Part shown: in pieces, positions 48,201 to 55,626 of the stretch | How positions within the stretch are numbered: position 1 is the stretch's first letter | Layout: each line of letters begins with the position of its first letter | From: Parasphingopyxis algicola | GTDB lineage: Bacteria > Pseudomonadota > Alphaproteobacteria > Sphingomonadales > Sphingomonadaceae | Reading direction: 5' to 3' | Assembly: GCF_013378075.1 (NCBI RefSeq) | Contig: NZ_CP051131.1 | Coordinates: 1 to 64,000, forward strand | Length of the DNA: 64,000 nt | Notes under the pieces: model-generated | Told to the model about the DNA's origin: nothing | What the model saw: only the letters and a program-made list of their open reading frames with translations | Databases searched by the model: none | Program-made: the position numbers and the translations under genes

Positions 48201-48300
48201 ACTGCTAGCGAAGGTCGTGCGCGTCAGTGTGGAGACGGTGGCCATTACCGACGCCATGGCGGCGCTCGATGATGGGCGGCTCGATCAGAAAGCCGCCTAA
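45214..48300 (+). CDS. Single-chain restriction-modification enzyme (type IIG / ISP-like)
   Basis: 1028 residues that combine cleavage, methylation and recognition. N-terminal nuclease-like motif D69-x8-E78-A-K80 (VYDIRVPFGYWEAK), helical linker to about 300, then an N6-adenine methyltransferase: YTPGEIVRFMIRSADWLC, SAM motif DPATGTGTYIVELLEYF (about 339) and catalytic NPPYN (about 452). The C-terminal third (about 570-1000) should hold the target recognition domain. The Snf2-type helicase of true type ISP enzymes is absent, so a type IIG-like enzyme fits better. TTG start. The region 46600-47640 is visibly richer in A/T than both ends. Confidence 0.88.
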   Translation: MSRQLINEYRSELDRIVKVGGSLNEGSVRDAFQGLLKSWGRSHDLTYLSEHKMTGSGGNIYVDGALVYDIRVPFGYWEAKDSKDDLDAEIAAKEAKGYPRTNIIYEDTRHAVLIQDRNRVAEADMSDTDSLYELLTTFFAYEQKAIRDFRKAIAKFAEDLPAILEALRDRIREKREASPDFAKAEEAFLKQVKETINPALERADVTEMLIQHILTEDIFNRVFDMRDYHRDNNIAKQLYALERKLFEYGDKRSLLQALRPYYTGIEETAHLIQSHSEKQNFLKSLYENFYKVYNPKAADRLGVVYTPGEIVRFMIRSADWLCEKHFGKNLVDPGVEILDPATGTGTYIVELLEYFRGQPDKLRQKYKEELHANEVAILPYYVANLNIEATYQAITGQFAEFEGLCLVDTLDNVDGLGIHQGHQFEMLGALSDENIERVKRQNRRKISVIIGNPPYNSWQEEYGQANPNRMYQHIDNRVKRTYVRHGTAQNKNSVYDMYTRFFRWATDRLGEEGVVAFIMGRKPIDKLAYDGFRKVVAQNFADIWLVDLGGDVRDNPKLSGTKHNVFGIQTGVVIAICVKRETKQETAAIHYIRRPEDEVAEDKLSWLSSTGSVAAIRPTKITPDEDYVWLNQSGEDWKSFLALADPKVSAADASRSNRQIFSLSSNGIETGRDEWLWDREFSALEKKVSQFIASYHAVLKGELPRNQLKIDRQLDKHLKKGTDIRENKKSYRFALSRPFTKKAVYFDQYLNAYLFRLPSLFKSDESNKAISFLGIASANEFAALATDRLYDFGVLKAGNGRTQGASRYRYSKSGERIDNITDWALNKFTRHYGKRAGVTKDAIFAYCYAVLHDPVYREKYALNLKRQFPRIPLYPDFARWVEWGETLLDLHIDYEEVEPWPLERVDTPNSKRAEGSQPKPKLKSVLAEGAETGSVVVDEDTQITGIPAGAWDYRLGNRSAIDWVLDQHKEKKPRDPTIREKFNTYRFADYKESMIELLAKVVRVSVETVAITDAMAALDDGRLDQKAA

Positions 48301-48304
48301 CCCC

Positions 48305-49006
48305 TCACCCGAACTCCGCCGCCAGCGCCTCGGGGCTTTCATACCGCCGCTCCTCCTTGCGCGCGATCGCCGGCGTCTCGCCGACATGCCTGTCCTGGGT
48401 CACGCAGCGGAGGAGGAAGTCGGCGAGGTCGGCGTGGCGGGTGCGGATGAGGCCGGGGGCGATGCGGTTGTCGGTCACGCGATAGTCGCCCGTATAGGGC
48501 AGGTCGAGCAGCCAGCCGGGGCGCGCGGCGGTCCAGTCGATGGCGCGGCGCGCGCGCAGCATGGCCTCCATCTCGGCCATCTGGGCGTAGGTGCGGCTCA
48601 ATGCGGGCATCGCGCTCAGGCGGAACCAGAGCGGGCCGATATTGCGGGTCTCGACGAAGGTCGCGGAGATGACGGCCAGGCGGCGCACGCCCGTCCGCTC
48701 CATCGCGTCGGCGATATGGCCGGTGCCGCGCGTGTAGAGGGGCGGCGGGTGGAGGACGGTCTGCGGCGACAGGCCGAGGCCGATGGCGGAGATCACCGCG
48801 TCCGTCCCGTCGACCAGAGCAGCGAGGTCGTCGGTCATGACATCGGCGGTGTGATGGGTGATGCGCTCGCTGTCGGGCGCGTCGGCGGGCCAGCCATGCT
48901 CGATCGCGCGCACGGAGAGGCCGCGCTCGCTCGCCAGCCTGGCGGCGGCCGCGCCGGTCGCGCCGCCCGCGCCGAATATCGCGATCGTCCGCCCCGGTCC
49001 CGTCAT
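48305..49006 (-). CDS. NAD(P)-binding NmrA/SDR-like protein
   Basis: A 233-residue atypical SDR with the Rossmann start IAIFGAGGATGAAAARLASERG (GAGGATG) and a DAVISAIG strand. The YxxxK catalytic pair of classical SDRs is not seen, consistent with the NmrA-like or flavin-reductase-like group (ARPGWLLDLPYTGDYRV). It converges on the R-M gene with only 4 bp between the stops and lies in front of the CBS gene on the same strand. Confidence 0.85.
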   Translation of the reverse strand: MTGPGRTIAIFGAGGATGAAAARLASERGLSVRAIEHGWPADAPDSERITHHTADVMTDDLAALVDGTDAVISAIGLGLSPQTVLHPPPLYTRGTGHIADAMERTGVRRLAVISATFVETRNIGPLWFRLSAMPALSRTYAQMAEMEAMLRARRAIDWTAARPGWLLDLPYTGDYRVTDNRIAPGLIRTRHADLADFLLRCVTQDRHVGETPAIARKEERRYESPEALAAEFG

Positions 49007-49010
49007 CGTC

Positions 49011-49526
49011 CTAGCGCAGCAGGCCCAGCACGAAGACCAGGATGATCGTGTAGGCGAGGATGCCGGCGCCGACCATCACGAGGTTGCCGCGCCGGTCCAT
49101 CGTCGATTTGGCGAAGGTCTTCGCCTGGTTGAGCAGGTCCGGCCAGGTATAGGAGACGAAATCGCCCTGGCTCATCACCGAGACGAGCCGGCCGTCGCCA
49201 TCGACCACGGGCAGGCGGCGGAAGCGCTCGTTGGACATGATGCGGAGCCAGTCGACGAGACTGTCCGTGTCCGCGGCGCTGCGCACCTCGCGCGTCATGA
49301 TGTCGGCGAGCGGGGTCCTGGCCGGGTCCTTGGCGGGGGCGACGAGCTTGCGGAAGATATCGCGCTCGGTGACGATGCCTTCGACGCGGCGGTCTTCGTC
49401 GACGACGATGATCGATCCGTAATTGGAATCGGACATGCGCTGCACCGCGGGCTGCACCATTTCGTCGGCGCGCGCGGTGAGCGGTTCGGGCTTGCTCCGA
49501 TATTCGGGGCGGTCCTTGATCATCAT
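49011..49526 (-). CDS. CBS-domain pair protein with C-terminal membrane helix
   Basis: 171 residues: two CBS motifs (ADEMVQPAVQRMSDSNYGSIIVVDEDRRVEGIVTERDIFRKLV and LADIMTREVRSAADTDSLVDWLRIMSNERFRRLPVVDGDGRLVSVMSQGDFV), which normally bind adenine nucleotides, then a single helix at the end (LVMVGAGILAYTIILVFVLGLL). The tail anchor puts the sensor at the membrane. Its ATG overlaps the stop of the small upstream gene (ATGATG), so the two are coupled. Confidence 0.88.
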   Translation of the reverse strand: MMIKDRPEYRSKPEPLTARADEMVQPAVQRMSDSNYGSIIVVDEDRRVEGIVTERDIFRKLVAPAKDPARTPLADIMTREVRSAADTDSLVDWLRIMSNERFRRLPVVDGDGRLVSVMSQGDFVSYTWPDLLNQAKTFAKSTMDRRGNLVMVGAGILAYTIILVFVLGLLR

Positions 49527-49711
49527 GAAAGCATGTCCTCGTAGAGATAGGCGAAGCGGCGGTGCTGCGCGGTGTCGTTGTGCAGGTCGAGCTGGCCGCG
49601 GCGGCCGAAGAAGCGGCGCGGGACGCGGGCGAGCTTTTCCTCCTTGCGGAGCATCAGCCGGGCGATCTCCGCGGCCATGGCGCGGGGTCGTGTCGGGCCG
49701 GAACGGTCCAT
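49523..49711 (-). CDS. Small basic protein coupled to the CBS gene
   Basis: A 62-residue protein (MDRSGPTRPRAMAAEIARLMLRKEEKL...) rich in Arg and without membrane helix or Cys motifs. I do not recognise the family. The 4-bp overlap with the CBS gene and consistent codon usage support it as a real gene. It lies downstream of a promoter region with three TTCGGACA-type motifs. Confidence 0.6.
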   Translation of the reverse strand: MDRSGPTRPRAMAAEIARLMLRKEEKLARVPRRFFGRRGQLDLHNDTAQHRRFAYLYEDMLS

Positions 49712-49845
49712 GATGGCGATGTCTCCCTGGCGGTGAAAACGATGTTGCGGCGAAGAGGCCGGGCGATCCGATCGTCGGGAGCCAGAGTTTGGGAGGAATG
49801 GCTGGACCGACCGGGCGCGGCATCGACCGCCGCAACACCGCCTAT

Positions 49846-50054
49846 ATGTCCGAAAGGGGTGCGCGGCGGCCATATGTACCTTCGGACATGCGGGGGGCGG
49901 GCGCGCGGGACGGTGTTGCGATGAGGCCGCGCCGGAGCCGACCTTTGCGAGGCCGATGATTGGGCATGGCCGAACAGGCCGGACGGCCGCGTCTCACCGC
50001 AACATCGGGAATATTCCCCGGCACGCGCAACCGGGACAGATGTACGTTCGGACA
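49846..50054. promoter_or_regulatory. Three TTCGGACA-containing sites between the LOV regulator and CBS operon
   Basis: A 14-mer TGTACSTTCGGACA occurs at 49875-49888 and 50041-50054, one base different. A third copy of the core, inverted (TGTCCGAA), is at 49847-49854 and together with the first makes a dyad (ATGTCCGAA...TTCGGACAT). The rest of the 379-bp gap (49712-50090) holds no gene. Since the flanking regulator binds DNA, these are candidate operators for it or for another stress regulator. Confidence 0.45.
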
Positions 50055-50090
50055 GGGCGTATTTGCGGGCCGAATGCGGCCGGCGTGCGG

Positions 50091-50732
50091 CTAGAGTCCG
50101 GCCTCGACGGCGACGCGGATCATGTCGGCGGAAGTCGGCGCTTCGAGCCGCTCCATCAGCAACGCGCGGTGCATCTTCACCGTCCGCTCGGTGACGCCGA
50201 GCTTGTAGGCGATCTGCTTGTTGAGCAGGCCTTCGGCGGCATATTTGAGCACCTGGCGCTGGCGTTCGGACAGGTTTTTCACCGCTTCGACGGCGTTGAT
50301 CCGCCGCGCGGTGGAGATATTGGTCGCGTCGCCCGGTATCTCGACCTGCGATCCGAGGAAATAGTCGAGCTCATCGGCCTGGTTGTAGATCGGCGCGACG
50401 AGCACGGCGTTGCGGAACGGCGTTCCGTCCTTCTTGTAGTTGAGGATCTCGACGAGGACCGAGGTGTGTTCGCGGACGCCGCGGCGGATCTCCTCGGTCA
50501 GCCAGGGCTCGGTCTGCGGGCCGGAAAGGAAGCGGCAGTTGCGGCCGATAATCTCTTCGCGGGCATAGCCGGTCAGTTCGATGAACTGCTCGTTCACGGC
50601 CACGATCGGATTGTCGGGCAGCCGCGGGTTGCTGATTACCGAGGCGACCGGGCTGTTCTCTATCATCCGCATCAGCGCCGGATCGGGTTCGATGGCCGCT
50701 ATCTTGTCGGACCCTTTCGCTTGCCTGTTCAC
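50091..50732 (-). CDS. LOV-HTH blue-light-responsive transcription factor (EL222-like)
   Basis: 213 residues. The LOV domain (about 20-130) has the flavin-adduct motif GRNCRFLSG with the reactive Cys near residue 66, preceded by [17 protein letters not shown] and followed by [36 protein letters not shown] linker helix leads to a LuxR-type HTH (about 150-210: [43 protein letters not shown]). The layout and length match EL222 of Erythrobacter litoralis, in which light frees the HTH to dimerise and bind DNA. GTG start chosen because GGAGGT lies six bases upstream. Confidence 0.93.
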   Translation of the reverse strand: MNRQAKGSDKIAAIEPDPALMRMIENSPVASVISNPRLPDNPIVAVNEQFIELTGYAREEIIGRNCRFLSGPQTEPWLTEEIRRGVREHTSVLVEILNYKKDGTPFRNAVLVAPIYNQADELDYFLGSQVEIPGDATNISTARRINAVEAVKNLSERQRQVLKYAAEGLLNKQIAYKLGVTERTVKMHRALLMERLEAPTSADMIRVAVEAGL

Positions 50733-50852
50733 GCACTGACCTCCGGCCGCCATTATAGGGCCTGCGAGCGAACGGCTGCAAGCGTCCGGGCCGGTCCGAC
50801 CTGCACCTATGGCCATATGGTGCGCGGCGATGGAACGGCCCATATCGCGATC

Positions 50853-51077
50853 ATGTTCTGGATCACCGTATTTCTCGCCTTCGCGGCCGCGGCCGGCACC
50901 GTTTATTTCCTAGTGCGCGGTATCGTCGCCTTTCTCGCCACCACCGAGGCCGAGCTGACCGGCGACGGGCCGAGCGAAAGCGCGCGGGCGCAGAACCGGG
51001 CGATGCAGGGGCGCGTGCTGCTCCAGGCGGTTGCCGTCGGCCTCGCGCTGCTGGCGCTGACCCTGGTCGCTGCCTGA
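50853..51077 (+). CDS. HIG1-domain-like twin-membrane-helix protein
   Basis: 74 residues: a first helix [27 protein letters not shown], a polar loop, then the HIG1-like segment [28 protein letters not shown]. The Q-N-R-x-M-x3-R-V-L-x-Q pattern is that of alphaproteobacterial and mitochondrial HIG1/Rcf1 proteins, which associate with respiratory complexes. It is divergent from the LOV regulator with a 120-bp shared promoter region. Confidence 0.75.
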   Translation: MFWITVFLAFAAAAGTVYFLVRGIVAFLATTEAELTGDGPSESARAQNRAMQGRVLLQAVAVGLALLALTLVAA

Positions 51078-51093
51078 CCGCTTCCGATTGCCG

Positions 51094-51657
51094 CTAAAGT
51101 GCGCGCACGAGGTGCGCGGCGACGCCGATCCAGACCGGATCGCTCACCACTTGCTGACGCCCGCCAGCGCCATGCGGCAGCAGCTGCAGCCGATCCCCCT
51201 CGCGACCGATCAGCCGCCCGAACAGGAAGCGTCCGGCGGGCCGCGGGACGAGGACGTCGCGATTGAGCGCGCTCGCATAGCTGTCCGGCGCGATCCGTTC
51301 GCACCAGATCTCGTCGCCGGCGCGATAATCGCCGATCCCCGTTTCCACTTGGACGGCGACCATGCCGCGGGCGGGGCGCTGTGCGGGCAGGCGGGTCTCG
51401 TACCGCGGGGCCTCGACGCCGTCCGAACCGAGGATCGCCGCCACCGGGAGATCGCCCTGTTCGGGCAGTTTGACGAGATCGCTGGCCTCCACACCCAATG
51501 CCTTGGCGATCCGGTTGAGCCAGTCGACGGACACGGTCCGGACGCCGGTTTCCAGCCGTCCGATCGTCTGGGCGGTCGTCGGCGGATCGCAGCGCTCGGC
51601 GACCTGCTGCAGGGTCAGGCGCTTCGCCTTGCGGATTTCGCGGATAGCGGTGATCAT
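51094..51657 (-). CDS. XRE-family regulator with S24-like C-terminal domain
   Basis: 187 residues. The HTH (about 1-60: ITAIREIRKAKRLTLQQVAERCDPPTTAQTIGRLETG...VDWLNRIAKALGV) is XRE/Cro type. The C-terminus (about 95-180) has the beta-rich pattern of S24 peptidase-like domains (MVAVQVETGIGDYRAGDEIWCERI, GRFLFGRLIGREGDRLQLLPHG), but no obvious Ser/Lys dyad, so it is probably a ligand or dimer domain. Its start lies next to modular repeat D. Confidence 0.85.
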   Translation of the reverse strand: MITAIREIRKAKRLTLQQVAERCDPPTTAQTIGRLETGVRTVSVDWLNRIAKALGVEASDLVKLPEQGDLPVAAILGSDGVEAPRYETRLPAQRPARGMVAVQVETGIGDYRAGDEIWCERIAPDSYASALNRDVLVPRPAGRFLFGRLIGREGDRLQLLPHGAGGRQQVVSDPVWIGVAAHLVRAL

Positions 51658-51675
51658 CGTGCAGGGTTCCTTTTA

Positions 51676-51870
51676 TTTGTCAGAAACTTCCTGGCGGAAG
51701 TTTGCCGCACCGCCCTCCGATGACATCCAACGACGCTTCGCGCCGCCGGAGCCTTTGTAATCTCCGCCCGCTCCCCCTCCCGGTCTCTCATTCGATGGTA
51801 CCCTGTTGGGAGGCCGGGAGGGGGAGCGGGCCGGTGCGGCGATTTCCCGCGAGGTCGAGTCTGACGAAGA
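51676..51870. repeat. Modular palindromic repeat, locus D (degenerate, chimeric hairpin)
   Basis: Central arms 51767-51790 and 51807-51830 with several mismatches (GGTCTCTCA against TGGGAGGCC), loop TTCGATGGTACCCTGT. Left module AACTTCC-TGGC-GGAAGTT at 51685-51702. Right module reads ATTTCCC-GCGA-GGTCGAG (51842-51859) between intact GGTGCGGCG and TCTGACGAA boxes: its two arms do not pair and each matches a different hairpin type seen elsewhere. A 50-bp segment without recognised modules separates the left module from the core. Confidence 0.8.
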
Positions 51871-51996
51871 ATACCTAGCAGACGGTCTGACATATAGATT
51901 TCTCGAACTAACCAAATCGGTTTTTCTCTGTCCTACACTATCGCCGGAATGGCAAGGTGTTTTCGCGATTCGGCTCAACGATCGAGGAGATACTGC

Positions 51997-52536
51997 ATGC
52001 CCAAAACTGTCCGCCAGACCGATACGGGACCCCGGATGCTGGCCGAACGGCCGTTGCCGCGGGACGGCACAGCCCGGGTCGACGCGGAGCGGCCCGGTAC
52101 CCCGGTGCGCAAGGGCCGGCTGGCGCGCTCGGTCACGGTCAACCTCGCTGAATCGCCGCTCTCCTGGCTGCGGGCGCGCGGCCATGTTTCAGCCCGGCAA
52201 TATGACGCGGGCGAGGCGCTGCGCCGCGATTACGAACTCTCGCAATTGGCGCCGCGGGTGACGATGCAATGGGATGCGCCGCCCACCGGCAAGACGGCGC
52301 GCGGCGCGCCCGAAGGTCTCAGCCCCGGCGAGGCGCAGATCGCCGCGAAACGGCGGTTCGACAGCGCCGTGGACGCGCTTGGGCCGGGGCTCGAGGATAT
52401 CGCCTGGCGCGTGCTGTGTGCAGGCGAGGGGCTCAAAAGCGCCGAGGGCGAGCTGGGCTGGCCGGCGCGCTCCGGCAAGCTGGTGCTCGGCCTCGCGCTC
52501 GACCGGCTGGCCGACCATTACCGGTTGCCGGGTTGA
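51997..52536 (+). CDS. DUF6456-domain protein
   Basis: 179 residues with a disordered Arg/Pro-rich start followed by a domain typical of alphaproteobacteria: ESPLSWLRARGHVSARQYDAGEALRRDYELSQLAPRVTMQWD and a helical end LGPGLEDIAWRVLCAGEGLKSAEGELGWPARSGKLVLGLALDRLADHYRL. Function is not established; the length and basic N-terminus suggest a nucleic-acid-associated role. A ribosome binding site (GAGGAG) precedes the ATG at 51997. Divergent from the XRE/S24 regulator. Confidence 0.8.
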   Translation: MPKTVRQTDTGPRMLAERPLPRDGTARVDAERPGTPVRKGRLARSVTVNLAESPLSWLRARGHVSARQYDAGEALRRDYELSQLAPRVTMQWDAPPTGKTARGAPEGLSPGEAQIAAKRRFDSAVDALGPGLEDIAWRVLCAGEGLKSAEGELGWPARSGKLVLGLALDRLADHYRLPG

Positions 52537-52585
52537 TCCTGGGCCACGGGGCTCGGGAAAAGCCGATCGACGTTGTGGGCGCCGG

Positions 52586-54145
52586 TCAGGCGATCCCGTT
52601 GGCGGAGAAGATATCCTTCAACCTGGCCGCGGCTTCCTTGCGCATCATCGGATGGGCGCTGACGAACCGCTCGGTCGTGAAACCCGGATGGACGATTTCT
52701 ATCCGCTCGGCGATCGTCCTGGACACGTCCTCATGCCCGGCGAGGTAGTTGGCGCAGAGCGCGCCTACCATCGCCACGATGTCGGTATGGGGAAGCTCCA
52801 TAACCTTGCGGCCCCATTTCGCCGCCTCGTCAAAATTGCCGAGACTAGCATTGGAGGTCGCCAGCGCCGCATAAGTGGTGTGGCGGAGCGGATCGCGCGG
52901 GCTCAAGGACAGCGCGATCTGCGCATGTTTGACGGACATGTCGATCGGTCCCGTCATCGATCGTTTGGCGGCGATCTGGCTATGGCCCCAGGCATAGTTC
53001 GGGCAGATATCCACCGTCCGGTCGAGCCAGAGCAGCGATTCATCCTGGGTTTGTTCGAACGATGTCGAACGCGCCATGGCGAGATTGGCGGCGGGATCGA
53101 ACGGATCGCAGTCGATGGCGCGTTTCGCCGTGTCGATCATCCTTTCGCGCATTCCGTCGGAATTCCGGAACAGGTGCTGGATATTGAGCCACCAATAGAC
53201 CTGCGACAGGCCGGCATGGGCGCGCGCGAATTTGGGATCGATCGCGATCGCGTGCTCGAAAAACCGCTCCGCCGCCTTTTGCCTCTGATTGTCGCGCATG
53301 AAAATATGGGACATGCCGACATGATAGGCCTGCCACGCCGTGAGCTGGTCGGGCACGATGAGCCGGGCGCGTTGGGCTTCATTATGGGGGATGCGCAGTT
53401 CCACCTCGGACATGACCGCCGAAACGATGTCCGCGCGTATCTCGTGGATCGCGGCGATCTTGCCTTCGAACCGCTCGGCCCAGACCACGCCTTCGCTGCG
53501 CGTGTCGGCCAGTTCGGCGGTGACGAAGAGCTTTTCGCCGTCGACCTCGATCGTCCCCGACAGGCAATAGTCGACCGAAAGCGCGCGGCGGACCGTGGCA
53601 AGGCTGGTGGTGGCCGAGGGAAACTGGAAACTGGACCCCCTGGCGATGACGTGGAGCAGGCGGAGCCGCGACAGCGCGGTGATGATTTCGTCCGGCAGGG
53701 CCTCGGAAAGCGCACTCCACGGATTGTCCTCGCCCAGTCGCCTGAACGGGAGGACTGCGATCGACGGGCGCTTGCCGATGCTGCCGGGCTCGCTTTCGGC
53801 GCGCATCGGCTCGCCAAGCGCCAACCGCGCCGGCTCTTTGCGGCTGACGTCGGCCAGCAGCCGGAATCCCTTGCCGTACACGGTGCCGATCACGCGAAAC
53901 GGCTGCTCGGTATCCCCGAGCGCTTTCCTGATCGCCTTGATCTGGCTCGATAGCGCGGAATCGGAAACGATACGCCCGTCCCACACCTCGTCGAAAATGT
54001 CCTGTTTGGTCAGCAGCCGTCCTTCGGACGACACCAGCAGCTGCAACAGTTGCATGGCGCGCGGTTGCAGCCGGACCACATCGCCGCCGCGACGCAGTTC
54101 AAACCGTTCGCCGTCAAGGACAAATTCGGCAAAATGATATGACAT
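52586..54145 (-). CDS. OmpR-type winged-helix regulator with TPR domain (CadC-like)
   Basis: 519 residues. The N-terminal winged helix (about 1-100: FAEFVLDGERFELRRGGDVVRLQPRAMQLLQLLVSSEGRLLTKQDIFDEVWDGRIVSDSALSSQIKAIRKALGD, GKGFRLL) is OmpR/PhoB type. A TolB-like strand region follows (SIAVLPFRRLGEDNPWSALSEALPDEIITALSR), then TPR-like helices to the end. No membrane helix is visible, unlike CadC itself. The start MSYHFAEF was chosen because the conserved domain begins there. Confidence 0.9.
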   Translation of the reverse strand: MSYHFAEFVLDGERFELRRGGDVVRLQPRAMQLLQLLVSSEGRLLTKQDIFDEVWDGRIVSDSALSSQIKAIRKALGDTEQPFRVIGTVYGKGFRLLADVSRKEPARLALGEPMRAESEPGSIGKRPSIAVLPFRRLGEDNPWSALSEALPDEIITALSRLRLLHVIARGSSFQFPSATTSLATVRRALSVDYCLSGTIEVDGEKLFVTAELADTRSEGVVWAERFEGKIAAIHEIRADIVSAVMSEVELRIPHNEAQRARLIVPDQLTAWQAYHVGMSHIFMRDNQRQKAAERFFEHAIAIDPKFARAHAGLSQVYWWLNIQHLFRNSDGMRERMIDTAKRAIDCDPFDPAANLAMARSTSFEQTQDESLLWLDRTVDICPNYAWGHSQIAAKRSMTGPIDMSVKHAQIALSLSPRDPLRHTTYAALATSNASLGNFDEAAKWGRKVMELPHTDIVAMVGALCANYLAGHEDVSRTIAERIEIVHPGFTTERFVSAHPMMRKEAAARLKDIFSANGIA

Positions 54146-54323
54146 GTGCAGCCCGTTATTGTGCCGATTTTCTACATGGAGCGTCCGCCTTTTGTCCACG
54201 GCGTGTTTCACAAGCGAGGTCGAAGCCCTGGCGCCTGCTGGACTGCGGGAAATTGGCCGCAAGGTTCGGGGTGCGGCGGTATACCGCCGGGTTTAGGCCG
54301 GCCGGCAAGTGCAAGGAGCGAAC

Positions 54324-55025
54324 ATGGAAAATCATCCGGTGGATATCGACGGCGCGGCCGTTGCGGCCCAGTTCGGGGAACGGGGCTTCGCGACCGTCCC
54401 GGACCTGTTGGCGCCCGAGCAGTGCGACGCGATGATCGCGCTGTATCGCGAGGAGGCGCGGTTCCGGAAACGCATTGTCATGGCACGGCATGGCTATGGC
54501 AGCGGCGAGTATCAATATTTCGCCTATCCGCTGCCGCCCGAGATCGCCGCGCTCCGGTCCGAGCTCTATGCCGTTCTGGCGCCGCTCGCCAATCGCTGGC
54601 AGGCGGAGCTGGGTATCGACCATCGCTTCCCCGCCGACCATGCGGACTATCTCGATATCTGCCATCGGGCCGGACAGGAGCGGCCGACGCCGTTGCTGCT
54701 CAAATACGGGCCGGGCGATTTCAACCGGCTCCACCAGGATGTCTATGGCGAGCATCTGTTTCCGGTGCAGGTCATCCTGCTGCTGTCCGAGCCCGGCGCC
54801 GATTTCACCGGCGGCGAACTGATCGTCACCGAACAGCGGGCCCGGATGCAGGCGCGCGCCGAGATCGTGCCGCTCGGGCGCGGCGATGCGGCGGTGATCG
54901 CGGTGCGCGAGCGGCCGGGGCCGGGCGCGCGCGGGCCGGTGCGGATGACGATGCGGCACGGCGTCAGCCGGGTCCGGTCGGGCGAACGCTACACGCTCGG
55001 CACCATCTTCCACGACGCTGCCTGA
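54324..55025 (+). CDS. 2OG-Fe(II) oxygenase-family protein
   Basis: 233 residues with the jelly-roll dioxygenase pattern: the iron motif His-x-Asp in NRLHQDVYGEHLFPVQVILLLSEPG, the GGELIVTEQRARMQ strand, and the distal His and 2OG-binding Arg in MRHGVSRVRSGERYTLG. The family hydroxylates proteins, lipids or nucleic acids; this PhyH/2OG subgroup has no known substrate. AAGGAG lies eight bases before the ATG at 54324. Confidence 0.9.
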   Translation: MENHPVDIDGAAVAAQFGERGFATVPDLLAPEQCDAMIALYREEARFRKRIVMARHGYGSGEYQYFAYPLPPEIAALRSELYAVLAPLANRWQAELGIDHRFPADHADYLDICHRAGQERPTPLLLKYGPGDFNRLHQDVYGEHLFPVQVILLLSEPGADFTGGELIVTEQRARMQARAEIVPLGRGDAAVIAVRERPGPGARGPVRMTMRHGVSRVRSGERYTLGTIFHDAA

Positions 55026-55105
55026 TACCGGCCGTCGCTCTGCGGAGTTGTCAGCCGTCGCCAAGCCGGGCTAGAATCCGCGATCGAGAGAGAGGGGGCT
55101 CGATC

Positions 55106-55462
55106 ATGGACAATCCACCACCGCCACAGGCGCGCCCGGTCGAAACGGCCGACAGCAACGGCATGGCGCTTGCCGCGATGATCATCGGGCTGGTCGCCGT
55201 GCTGCTGGCGCTGATCCCGATCATCGGTTTCATCTCCTGGATCCTGGCGCCGCTGGCGATCGTCTTCGGCCTGATCGGCAAGAACAGGCCGGCGGGGGCG
55301 GGCTTCGCCTGGACCGGCATCATCAGCGGCGTCGTCGCGCTGCTGATCTGCGTCGCCTGGCTGCTCGCCTGGTGGGGGCTCGTCAATCTGGGCGAGGAGA
55401 TCGGCCGCGATTACGAGGAGCAGATCCGGGCCGAGCAGAATGTCCGCGGTTCGTCCAAATAG
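55106..55462 (+). CDS. DUF4190 small membrane protein
   Basis: 118 residues: a Pro-rich cytosolic start (MDNPPPPQARPVETADSNGMALAAMIIGLVAVLLALIPIIGFISWILAPLAIVFGLIG), then GNRPAGAGFAWTGIISGVVALLICVAWLLAWWGL, and a polar tail. The NGMALAAMIIG and GFAWTGIISG repeats with two hydrophobic hairpins match DUF4190. The role is unknown. Confidence 0.8.
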   Translation: MDNPPPPQARPVETADSNGMALAAMIIGLVAVLLALIPIIGFISWILAPLAIVFGLIGKNRPAGAGFAWTGIISGVVALLICVAWLLAWWGLVNLGEEIGRDYEEQIRAEQNVRGSSK

Positions 55463-55561
55463 ACGGGCGAATAGATCGACGATCCCGTCTGGCGCACATG
55501 TTCGTCGCCTGGGCGTGCAATCTTGGGCGTGCAATAGCGCCAGCGCGGTGCGTTTTTATAC

Positions 55562-55576
55562 GTTGCAATAAGCAAC
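55562..55576. promoter_or_regulatory. Perfect palindrome GTTGC-N5-GCAAC upstream of the GST gene
   Basis: The sequence GTTGC-AATAA-GCAAC lies 51 bp before the GST start codon. A direct repeat GGGCGTGCAAT occurs twice just upstream (55511-55521 and 55525-55535). Both could be regulator sites; no regulator gene of the expected type is directly adjacent, apart from the LysR gene downstream. Confidence 0.4.
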
Positions 55577-55626
55577 TGACCTGATAGCAGGGCGGTTCCC
55601 CAACCGTCCGTTCAGGAGTTTTTCGC

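Noticed and set aside
44232-48300. Genomic island or prophage at tRNA-Val
   Set aside because: No integrase, transposase, phage structural gene or duplicated tRNA end was found; only repeats and one R-M gene.
50262-50272. Further TTCGGACA core inside the LOV-HTH gene (and another near 30188)
   Set aside because: Both fall in coding sequence for conserved residues (LSER in the HTH; LSE in the aldo-keto reductase) and are explained by codon use.
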